Below, in pieces: positions 1 through 6,958 of a DNA stretch of 64,000 nt (the stretch's first letter is position 1; each line of letters starts with the position of its first letter). The translations under genes were made by a program, and so were the position numbers. The DNA is taken from NCBI GenBank assembly GCA_016235555.1, contig JACRKC010000080.1:1-64000 (forward strand). The letters are read 5' to 3'. The notes under the pieces are model-generated. The model saw nothing but the letters and a program-made list of their open reading frames with translations, was not told the DNA's origin and searched no databases. The stretch is from Verrucomicrobiota bacterium (lineage in GTDB: Bacteria > Verrucomicrobiota > Verrucomicrobiia > Opitutales > Opitutaceae).

Positions 1-1
1 G

Positions 2-322
<321 letters not shown>

Positions 323-356
323 CGCCACACCCGCAGTTTATTCCCCTGACTTACGA

Positions 357-393
357 CCGGCGCCGTCGCCAAGCGGCGCCGGTTTGCTTTGTT
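357..393 (+). terminator. Rho-independent terminator of the P-II gene
   Basis: A perfect 9-bp GC stem (357-365 with 374-382) has an 8-nt loop and is followed by a T-rich tail, TTTGCTTTGTT. It lies 35 bp after the P-II stop codon. Confidence 0.85.
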
Positions 394-519
394 CAGCGCG
401 AGCCGCGTGCCTGCGCTTGCCGGAGGTGTTCCCCGGCCTCGGCGGCCCGGCCCATCTGGCGCAGGACTTGGGCGAGAAGGGGCGCATCGCGCTTTTCTTG
501 CGCGTCTGGCTTGCGGCCG

Positions 520-581
520 ACGGAGCGGCGGTTTTCAACCGCCGAACCCGCAGCCTCGGCGCTTACAAAGCGCCGCTCCGT
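520..581. repeat. REP-type inverted pair (GGAG foot)
   Basis: Two arms of about 25 bp (520-544 and 557-581) are inverted relative to each other. Each starts ACGGAGCGGCG and folds into its own hairpin (CGGCGGTTTTCAACCGCC in one arm, GGCGCTTACAAAGCGCC in the other). The GGAG tetranucleotide at the foot of a hairpin is the classic REP layout. The arms differ in sequence but both keep the stem. Confidence 0.6.
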
Positions 582-637
582 TCGCCGCCAGGCAGAAAAC
601 TGAGAGGGGACCGGGCGCGAGTGCGATGCGCGACATC

Positions 638-823
638 ATCCTGAATTCCGCAATTGAACCGCAGGGATCGCAAAGAGCACAGAAAGGAAATCCTGGGTGT
701 TTGGGTGTTTCGTTCCCATTCACCCACGAGGTGAAGGACTCGCGGTCAGTGAGAAAATCCGAAGAGCTGATCTTTGAGTTCCTTGCGCTCGTTGCGGTTA
801 ATCCCAACTGCGCTTTTTAGGAT
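638..823. repeat. MITE-like dispersed intergenic element, copy 1
   Basis: This 186-bp element begins ATCCTGAATTCCGCAATTGA and ends CTGCGCTTTTTAGGAT, so its ends form an imperfect inverted repeat of about 30 bp. A homologous copy lies at 45863-46053. The two share the ends (AATTGAACCGCAG, GCGGTTAATCCCAACTGCG) and a central CCCATTCACCCACGA block. No open frame is shared, which fits a non-autonomous mobile element or a structured RNA. Confidence 0.6.
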
Positions 824-918
824 CATTTGCTTCGGTCGCCGCAACCGATCAAGGTCACTCGTGTGACCAGCCCCGTTCGTTCGACCTTCTTCGCCCGTCC
901 GCGATTCGCACGGCGATC

Positions 919-975
919 CGTCAAGAGTCAAGCCATGACCCCTTCGGCACTTTCCTGACCCCTTCGGCACTTTCC
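919..975. repeat. RAYT-associated-like repeat, left bracket
   Basis: The lead sequence GTCAAGAGTCAAGCCATGAC is followed by two perfect tandem copies of TGACCCCTTCGGCACTTTCC (936-955 and 956-975). The block at 3297-3386 is the same layout on the opposite strand: GTCAACAGTCAAGCCCTGAC followed by tandem GACCCTTTCGTTGCC units. I recall similar GGGTCAGGTCTTGA-type sequences beside IS200-like REP-associated transposases, but no such transposase is present here. Confidence 0.55.
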
Positions 976-976
976 G

Positions 977-1270
977 CCGGTGGGCAGTCTCCGCGTCGTA
1001 GGGCCGACGAACGCACCGCAGAAAATCGCGGACTTGGTTCACGTCACCGCCTACCGCGCGATCGGCGAGGAGCTTATCAAGACGCAGCTACAGGTGGCCG
1101 TTGCCCTGAAACCGCACTGGCTTACCTTGTCGGCGTGGAATGAGTTCGGCTCAGCGACGGACGAACCTTCACCGGATCTATCGTGGACACTCATGCCGAA
1201 TAACAAATTCGGGCGTCGCTACTCGAAGATACTCAAAGACAAGATCGAAGCCTACAAGACAGCACCATGA
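977..1270 (+). pseudogene. C-terminal fragment of a possible glycoside hydrolase
   Basis: The frame is open from directly after the 919-975 repeat, with a GTG at 980, and encodes about 96 residues. It reads like the end of a (beta/alpha)8 hydrolase: VTAYRAIGEELIKTQ, then HWLTLSAWNEFGSATDEPSP, then GRRYSKILKDKIEAY. The WNEF/EPSP pattern resembles GH71/GH99-like C-termini. That family call is tentative. There is no signal peptide or domain start, so the 5' part appears lost at the repeat boundary. The stop codon overlaps the next start codon (ATGA at 1267-1270), which suggests this was once the upstream gene of an operon with the two secreted paralogs. Confidence 0.4.
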
Positions 1271-2088
1271 TGACCTTCCTCAAATACGCTCTTCCTTGGC
1301 CGTGCGTGTCAGCCTGTCGACATTGGGGAACCCGTGCGGCTGTGCTGTCGGGTATCTGGGGCTTTGCACTGAATGCTCAGGATCTAGCGCCCGAGCGGAT
1401 CGCGAACATGACCGTGACGTTTAGAGGCCAAAATGCCTTCCCCGATCCGTTGATATTTTCGGAGAATGGATTTGCTTACAACCCGACCAACGGTGGAGCG
1501 GATGCCCCGTTCGCTCAAGTTCGACAATTCACTTGGCGGAAGACTGGTCCAAACTCGGGAATTCTGACCCAAACATTTACCTCAACCCAAGTCGTCCGCT
1601 CGCTCGTTTTCGATTTCTTCAGTCCCACGTCTGGTTGGTCTGGCAGCTACCGCGACGGCAATGCCGCAGGGGTTTTCAGTATCGTTCCGTTGAGTCTTAC
1701 ATCCGTGGCACCTCTGCGTAACGCCTCGACCCGAACAATCCTCGCACCCAATGGTTCGGCCACGATGGGATTCGTCGTAACGGGTGCGACACCGCGCCGT
1801 ATCCTAGTGCGCGCCATCGGGCCCACGCTTAGCCAGTTCGGCGTGGCGAATCCTGCGGCGGCACCGGTCCTGACCGTGATCTGCGAAGGAACGGAAGTCG
1901 CGACCAACAGCGGCTGGGGTGGCTCGAGCGAGACGGCGGCGGTGTTCGCTAAGGTTGGGGCCTTCGCGCTGGCCGCGACCAGCCGTGATTCCGCCTTGGT
2001 GCTCACGCTGCCGGCTGGAAACTACTCTGCACAAATCCGCACTGCAGCCGGTGGCGAGGTGCTGTTCGAGGCGTATTACGTCGATTGA
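1267..2088 (+). CDS. Secreted protein with C-terminal GPTL-type domain
   Basis: This 273-residue protein of unknown function has a likely signal peptide ending at ALNA, before QDLAPERIANM. A middle region of about 100 residues is unassigned. From about residue 145 a domain runs to the end, with N-A-S-x-R, GFVVTG, ILVRAIGPTL, FGV, a W in a glycine-rich turn (SGWGGS), VGAFAL and a final LPAGNYSAQ...LFEAYYVD strand. The same domain occurs in the next gene and at 6959-8977 and 30659-36202. The mature N-terminus (AQDLAPERIANM) closely matches that of the downstream gene (AQELAPESVADM), so the two are tandem paralogs. The ATG overlaps the preceding stop codon. Confidence 0.8.
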   Translation: MMTFLKYALPWPCVSACRHWGTRAAVLSGIWGFALNAQDLAPERIANMTVTFRGQNAFPDPLIFSENGFAYNPTNGGADAPFAQVRQFTWRKTGPNSGILTQTFTSTQVVRSLVFDFFSPTSGWSGSYRDGNAAGVFSIVPLSLTSVAPLRNASTRTILAPNGSATMGFVVTGATPRRILVRAIGPTLSQFGVANPAAAPVLTVICEGTEVATNSGWGGSSETAAVFAKVGAFALAATSRDSALVLTLPAGNYSAQIRTAAGGEVLFEAYYVD

Positions 2089-2107
2089 ATGTAGAACCAA
2101 CCCTCCC

Positions 2108-2959
2108 ATGAAGCGTTCACCCTCCACGTCATTGCATCGTCGGCGGAGTCTTGCGTCAGCCCTATCGTTGTTCGCCTTCGGTTGGGCGATACTACCGGTG
2201 CTCGCGGCGGCGCAGGAACTCGCGCCCGAATCCGTCGCGGACATGTTCTACATCGTCGCAGTCAAAGAACCTCAGTTTACTGGTGGAAATCCGCCACCAG
2301 TAGAACAACTGCCCCATGCCGCTGTTCTCAGTCGCGACGGCACCCGCACGCGGCTAGATGTTTCTGTGCAGTTAGGTCAGCTTGCGCCAGCGACCTACGC
2401 ATGGACGAAGACCTCTGCGAAAACCGCGATTCTGCGCCTGACGGGGTCGGACATCGTGTCGCGTCTGGAGATCACGTTTACGTCGCCCGGCCGCGCCACA
2501 TACCGCGAAATCCGCGAAGGCCGCAGCGTGATTTCCAGCGGCGATTTCCTAATCGCACCGGTGCCGCGCAACCTCACGCCACCGCTGATCAATCTTTCCT
2601 CAAGATTGACGCTCTCCGCCGGCCAGACCGCCATCCAGGGATTCGTCGTAGAAGGGCCGGCTCCGCGGCGCGTGCTAGTGCGAGCCGTCGGCCCGACGCT
2701 GGCCGCATTCGGTGTGCAGAACGTGGCCGCGACCCCAACTTTGTCCGTGTTCAAGGGCGCTACGCAGATTGCGTCGAATACCGGCTGGGCCGGTGCAGCA
2801 AATCTCTCCGCCGCATTTGTCGCCGCCGGAGCCTTTGCTTTGCCGTCCACGAGCCGAGACAGCGCCGTCGTGCTGACGCTGGAGCCGGGCGATTACACCG
2901 CCCAAGCGCGCGATGCCAACGGCGGCGAAGTGCTGCTGGAAGTGTATTTGCTCAACTGA
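2108..2959 (+). CDS. Secreted protein with C-terminal GPTL-type domain, tandem paralog
   Basis: This 283-residue protein starts at the ATG 20 bp after the previous gene (MKRSPSTSLHRRRS), which places a good signal peptide ending LAAA before QELAPESVADM. Longer upstream frames do not give a signal peptide. The C-terminal domain (about residues 160-283) carries NLSSRLTL, GFVVEGPAPRRVLVRAVGPT, AAGAFALPSTSRDSAV and a closing EVLLEVYLLN strand. The N-terminal regions of the pair are divergent apart from the first dozen mature residues. Function is unknown; export to the periplasm or cell surface is inferred from the signal peptide. Confidence 0.8.
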   Translation: MKRSPSTSLHRRRSLASALSLFAFGWAILPVLAAAQELAPESVADMFYIVAVKEPQFTGGNPPPVEQLPHAAVLSRDGTRTRLDVSVQLGQLAPATYAWTKTSAKTAILRLTGSDIVSRLEITFTSPGRATYREIREGRSVISSGDFLIAPVPRNLTPPLINLSSRLTLSAGQTAIQGFVVEGPAPRRVLVRAVGPTLAAFGVQNVAATPTLSVFKGATQIASNTGWAGAANLSAAFVAAGAFALPSTSRDSAVVLTLEPGDYTAQARDANGGEVLLEVYLLN

Positions 2960-3048
2960 ACACAGCCACGGCCTCATGCTCGCCCAGCAGAGGAACGCCC
3001 TGCCAGCGCCAAGCCGCCACCTTATCGTATTTGAAGATCCTCGCGAAA

Positions 3049-3385
3049 ATGAAAAAAACACTCTTTAGGAACCTGTCCTTCGTAGTGCTGCTTGCCGCAT
3101 TGATCTCCCGAGTTGAAGGCGCGCAAACGGCACATCCGGCAGTCGCGCCGGCCCTCGATTTGCCGCGACTCAAAGGCAACCCCAAGCCAGGGGATCCAAC
3201 ACCCATTGCGCGAACCAAGGTCACGAACGACGACCTTTTGGCGCGCGGGGAGCCCGGAGTCAGCGCGGCGAAGAAGCAGGGCGTCGATTTGCTCGTGGGC
3301 AACGAAAGGGTCATGGGCAACGAAAGGGTCTGGGCAACGAAAGGGTCTGGGCAACGAAAGGGTCAGGGCTTGACTGTTGACAGTC
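3049..3385 (+). pseudogene. Truncated secreted hypothetical protein
   Basis: A believable gene start (MKKTLFRNLSFVVLLAALIS, signal peptide ending VEGA before QTAHPAV) leads into about 60 residues of unknown type (LDLPRLKGNPKPGDPTPIA, KVTNDDLLARGEPG). From 3297 the frame runs into the tandem repeat, which it translates as NERV/ATKGSGQRKG. It then continues to 4839 only because the opposite strand of the GT9 gene lacks stops in this frame. The natural 3' end therefore seems to have been replaced at the repeat boundary. It could alternatively be an intact small gene whose own stop was lost. Confidence 0.4.
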
Positions 3386-3386
3386 G
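3297..3386. repeat. RAYT-associated-like repeat, right bracket (inverted)
   Basis: Four tandem copies of a 17-18 bp unit, GGGCAACGAAAGGGTC plus T or AT, start at 3297, 3315, 3332 and 3349. They are followed by AGGGCTTGACTGTTGACAGTC, which contains a small GACTG/CAGTC hairpin (3372-3385). Reverse complemented, the order is hairpin, GTCAAGCCCTGAC, then tandem units, the same order as at 919-975. Confidence 0.65.
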
Positions 3387-3510
3387 TGCGTTGGGAGCGC
3401 GGCGCCGAGTTCGCCGACTCGCTTGCGCGACGCCATCGCACCGGCCGGAGACCACGCAGAAGATCTGCGGCGACGAGCCGGGGTGGTCGGCCGTGAACCG
3501 AGCCGCGGGC

Positions 3511-4866
3511 TCAACTGGCCGCGGCCTGCCGGGCGAGGAAGACCGCGCGCACCTTGGCGAACACGACCTCGACGGTGAGCGCCTGCATGCACTGGTTGTC
3601 GCGACAGGAGGTCCGGCGGTTGTTGAAGGCGTTGACGCACGGGCTGCACGCGAGGCGCGCCCACAGCGGATGCTGCCGTGGACCGTTGCCGGCGTAGAGC
3701 AGCGGCGTCTCGGGCCCGAACAGCGCGACGCAGTCGATGCCCGTGAGCGCCGCGAAGTGGGCGGGGCCGCTGTCGTTGGTGACGAGCACGTCGGCGAAAT
3801 CGTAGACAATCAGCAGCTGCCGCAGCGTGGTGCGGCCGGCAAGGCAGAGCGCGCGCGGGGAATCCACCTCCCGGCACAGCTGCACAATGCGCGGGGCCTC
3901 GCCGGGCGCACCGGTGAACCCGATCTGCAAGGCCGGAAACTCCGCGAGCAGCCGCCGGGCGAGCGTGACATAGTTCGCTTCGCTCCAACGACGCAGCGGC
4001 AGGAGGTCGCTGGCATTGGCGTTGAGGAGGATCATCGGTCGCCCCGGGTCCATCCCGGCGCTGACGAGCGTCGCTCGCACCTGCGCCACTTCGTCCGGCG
4101 CGGCGTGAAAGCGCGGTGGCATCGTGCCCGGTGGCGGGACGACCGGAAACGCCGGGTAGTGGGTCCCCTGACCGCCAAGGGCCATGACGAGAGCGGTGAA
4201 GGTGGGGCTCGTGTGGAGGTGGGGGTTGTAGGGCACACGGTGGGTGTGGAGATCACCGCGATACGGCGCCTCGCCGATCGGGCCGTGGAACCCAACGCGG
4301 ATGCGCGCGCCGGTGAAAAACGCGATGGCCGCGGTGAAGCGGGCGAAAAACTCCATGTCGATGCACGCCTCGATGCGCCGCCGGCGGATCTCGGCGAGGC
4401 GCTGCAGGCAACTCACGGCCATGCGCCACGCCGAGCGGGTGTCGATGGTGAAGACGTTTTCGCGCGGGACCAGCGCGAGGACATCGACGATGAAGCGGTT
4501 TTCCTCGAACACGAGAAAGCAGACGTGCTCGCGCCCGACCTGCGCGATCGCCCGGCGGATCGCGTCGTGCGCGAGGACGGTGGAGCCCTGCTCGGCCAGT
4601 TTGAGCAGGAGGATCGAGCGCGGAGGGGCGTCCGTCGGGGCGGCGGCGAAGAGCCCGGCGAGCCGGCGGACGAGCGTGAGCGCAAAGCAGAGCGGAATGC
4701 CGGCGACCCGGTCGACGGTTTGGAGGAGCGAAGCGTTCTGGCTGAGGCGGCTCACGGCGGCAGGATCGCAGGCGAAACCGCGGCCTCGCGCAAGCTTCGC
4801 CCCGATCGGCGCGGCGCGGAGGGCGCAGCGCCGAGTTGACGGTTCAGGTGGAGCGCGGGCGTCCAC
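3511..4866 (-). CDS. Glycosyltransferase family 9 (heptosyltransferase-like)
   Basis: GT9 enzymes transfer ADP-heptose or related sugars to lipopolysaccharide cores at the inner face of the cytoplasmic membrane. The 451-residue product has the GT-B layout. The N-terminal half has the SILLLKLAEQGSTVL strand-loop and a putative acceptor domain. The C-terminal donor domain carries MILLNANAS, the signature VTNDSGPAHFAALTGIDCVA and the LFGPETP loop. The extreme C-terminus is Cys-rich (ACSPCVNAFNN, SCRDNQCMQAL), as in several GT9 members. The GTG start gives about 40 extra N-terminal residues that look non-native, so translation may begin further in. It is divergent from the TMTC-like gene, which also suggests an envelope-glycan role. 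Confidence 0.85.
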   Translation of the reverse strand: MDARAPPEPSTRRCALRAAPIGAKLARGRGFACDPAAVSRLSQNASLLQTVDRVAGIPLCFALTLVRRLAGLFAAAPTDAPPRSILLLKLAEQGSTVLAHDAIRRAIAQVGREHVCFLVFEENRFIVDVLALVPRENVFTIDTRSAWRMAVSCLQRLAEIRRRRIEACIDMEFFARFTAAIAFFTGARIRVGFHGPIGEAPYRGDLHTHRVPYNPHLHTSPTFTALVMALGGQGTHYPAFPVVPPPGTMPPRFHAAPDEVAQVRATLVSAGMDPGRPMILLNANASDLLPLRRWSEANYVTLARRLLAEFPALQIGFTGAPGEAPRIVQLCREVDSPRALCLAGRTTLRQLLIVYDFADVLVTNDSGPAHFAALTGIDCVALFGPETPLLYAGNGPRQHPLWARLACSPCVNAFNNRRTSCRDNQCMQALTVEVVFAKVRAVFLARQAAAS

Positions 4867-4883
4867 GCGGGCAGCTCAATCCA

Positions 4884-4906
4884 GCAGGCGGGACGCCTGC
4901 GCTCCT
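4884..4906 (-). repeat. Single REP unit (GGAG foot)
   Basis: Read on the minus strand this is AGGAGC followed by the hairpin GCAGGCGTCCCGCCTGC (6-bp stem, 5-nt loop). It sits in the divergent promoter interval between the GT9 gene and the TMTC-like gene. No inverted partner is seen nearby. Confidence 0.5.
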
Positions 4907-4992
4907 CGGCGGCGCCACCGCCAATCGGCAGATGCGCCCCGGCGCGGATTGAAACGCTCGACCAGCGCCGGGCGCTGGCGCAGCGTCGCGGG

Positions 4993-6954
4993 ATGAATCG
5001 ACCGACCTCCCCGCCTGCGTCGCCCGGCCCGACCGGCGGAGCGGAGCGCCGGCGGTTTGGGGTGATGGTCGCGCTGGTCGCGGTCGCGGTGGCGGTCACC
5101 TACCAGCCGGTGTGGACGGCGGGCTTCATCTGGGACGACGACCAGCTCGTCACGGCCAATCCGCTGATCAAATCGCCGGGCGGGTTGGGGGATTTCTGGT
5201 TCACCACGAAGGCGCACGACTACTGGCCGGTGGTGTCGACCAGTTTCTGGATCGAGTGGCGGCTGTGGGGCCTGAATGCCGCGGGGTATCATCTGACCAA
5301 TCTCGGGTTGCACGCGATCGCGGCGGTGCTGATCGGCTGGATTCTGCGGCGGCTGAAAATCCCGGGTGCGGAGATCGCCGCGGTGTTGTTTGCGGTGCAT
5401 CCGGTGAACGTCGAGTCGGTGGCGTGGATCGCGCAGCGGAAGAACACGCTGTCGATGGTGTTTTACCTGCTGTCGATCGCCGGCTACGTGCGCGCGGAGG
5501 AGGCCCGCGGCCCGGCGGCGGGGCGCTGGGGGCCGCCGGACGCGCGGTGGTGGTATGGGCTCAGTTTTGCGGCGTTCGCGCTCGCGATGTTGAGCAAGGG
5601 GTCGGTGGCGATGCTGCCGGTCGTGCTGTTGATCGTGATCGGGTGGCGGCGGCCGGTCGAGTGGGGCGATGCGTGGCGGCTGGCGCCGTTCGCCGGGCTG
5701 GCGGCCGGGCTGGCCAAGGTGAACATCTGGTTCCAAACGCACGGGTGGGAGGAGGTCGTGATCCGGACGGCGGGGTGGGCGGAGCGGGTGGCGGGCGCGG
5801 GGGCGGCCTTTTGGTTTTATCTCTCGAAGGCGCTCTGGCCGGCGAACCTGATGTTCATCTACCCGCAGTGGCGCATCGATCCGGCGTCGCCGGCCTGGTG
5901 GCTGCCGTTGGGGGCGGCGGTGGCCGGGCTGGCGGGACTCGTGTGGCTGGTGGCGCGCGGGCGGGCGCGGGCGCTTTTTTTCGCGTATGTTTACTTCGGC
6001 GTGGCGCTGGTGCCGGCGGTGGGGCTGGTCGACGTATATTTCATGAAGTATTCGCTGGTGGCGGATCACTACCAGCATCTCGCGCTGGCGGGCATCGTGG
6101 CGCTGGGCGCGGCGGCGTGGAGCCGGTGGCACGAGCGCGCGGGGGACGGCGTGAGGTGGCTGGCGCGGGCCGGGTTGGGCGCCGCGGTCGTCGCGCTGGG
6201 CGCGCAGACGTGGCGGACGGCGCGAACCTACCGAGACGGAGAGACGATCTACCGGGCGACGCTCGAACGAAACCCGGACTGCTGGCTGGCGCACAACAAC
6301 CTCGGGGCGCTGCTCAAGGACACGCATCGCGACGAGGCGGTCGGGCACTTCCAGGCGGCGTTGCGGCTCAAGCCGGATTATGCGGAGGCGCACGGCAACC
6401 TCGGCCACGTGCGGGAGACGCAGGGCGATCTGCCTGCGGCCCTCGCGCACTACGAGGCGGCCGTGAAACTCGGACCGAAGCTGCGGGAGGCGCGGGTGGA
6501 TCTCGGGGCGCTGCTGCGCCGGCTGGGCCGCCTGCCCGAGGCGATCCAACAACTGGAGACGGCGGTGCGTTTGAATCCGGACTTCGTGCCGGCGCGTTAC
6601 AACCTCGGCAACGCGCTGCTACAGGCGGAGCGGCTGGACGAAGCAGCCGCGCAGTATCGCGCCGCGTTGCGGTTGCAGCCGGAGTTCGGCGAGGCGCACT
6701 CGAATCTTGGCAACGCGTTGTTCCTCGGCGGCGATCTGGCGGGGGCGGAGCAAGCGTATCGCGCGGCGGCGAGGCTTCGGCCGGAACTCGTGCAGGCGCA
6801 TTCCAATCTCGCCACCGTGCTGGCGCGGCAGGGCCGGCTGGCGGAATCGCTGGCCGCACTCGAAGCGGCGCAGCGCCTGACGCCGGCCGATCCGGGTCTC
6901 ACCGCGCGAGTGGAGGAAACGCGCGCGGCGCTGCGGGCGGCGGAGAAACGGTGA
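4993..6954 (+). CDS. TMTC-like polytopic membrane protein with C-terminal TPRs
   Basis: This 653-residue protein has about ten hydrophobic segments in residues 20-400 and a TPR array from about residue 410 to the end. The first loop after the first membrane segment carries FIWDDDQLVTANPLIK, an acidic motif in the position expected for a GT-C sugar transferase. HPVNVESVAWIAQRKNTLSM and SLVADHYQHLALAGIVAL follow, typical of the bacterial relatives of eukaryotic TMTC O-mannosyltransferases. The TPR part has at least six repeats (NPDCWLAHNNLGALL, KPDYAEAHGNLGHV, NPDFVPARYNLGNAL and so on). A role in protein or surface glycosylation with a lipid-linked donor is inferred from family resemblance. 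The gene ends 4 bp from the convergent Ig-domain gene. Confidence 0.8.
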   Translation: MNRPTSPPASPGPTGGAERRRFGVMVALVAVAVAVTYQPVWTAGFIWDDDQLVTANPLIKSPGGLGDFWFTTKAHDYWPVVSTSFWIEWRLWGLNAAGYHLTNLGLHAIAAVLIGWILRRLKIPGAEIAAVLFAVHPVNVESVAWIAQRKNTLSMVFYLLSIAGYVRAEEARGPAAGRWGPPDARWWYGLSFAAFALAMLSKGSVAMLPVVLLIVIGWRRPVEWGDAWRLAPFAGLAAGLAKVNIWFQTHGWEEVVIRTAGWAERVAGAGAAFWFYLSKALWPANLMFIYPQWRIDPASPAWWLPLGAAVAGLAGLVWLVARGRARALFFAYVYFGVALVPAVGLVDVYFMKYSLVADHYQHLALAGIVALGAAAWSRWHERAGDGVRWLARAGLGAAVVALGAQTWRTARTYRDGETIYRATLERNPDCWLAHNNLGALLKDTHRDEAVGHFQAALRLKPDYAEAHGNLGHVRETQGDLPAALAHYEAAVKLGPKLREARVDLGALLRRLGRLPEAIQQLETAVRLNPDFVPARYNLGNALLQAERLDEAAAQYRAALRLQPEFGEAHSNLGNALFLGGDLAGAEQAYRAAARLRPELVQAHSNLATVLARQGRLAESLAALEAAQRLTPADPGLTARVEETRAALRAAEKR

Positions 6955-6958
6955 CGGG

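Larger units (their letters stand above)
323..976. other. Non-coding stretch filled with repeats
   Basis: No convincing gene is seen in these 650 bases. They hold the P-II terminator, a GGAG-foot REP pair (520-581), a 186-bp MITE-like element (638-823) and a tandem repeat related to RAYT-associated sequences (919-975). Short open frames here have no recognisable domain and appear to be chance. Confidence 0.6.

Noticed and set aside
746-1042. 98-codon minus-strand frame
   Set aside because: It crosses the end of the MITE-like element and the tandem repeat, has basic low-information composition and no plausible start.
3297-3365. CRISPR-like array of 17-18 bp units
   Set aside because: The units are adjacent without spacers and match the inverted block at 919-975, so this is a tandem repeat.
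2182-4839. Very long plus-strand frame over the secreted-gene end and the GT9 gene
   Set aside because: Only its part from 3049 to about 3300 looks coding. The rest is antisense to GT9 and has the Arg/Gly/Asp-rich composition of a GC-rich shadow frame.
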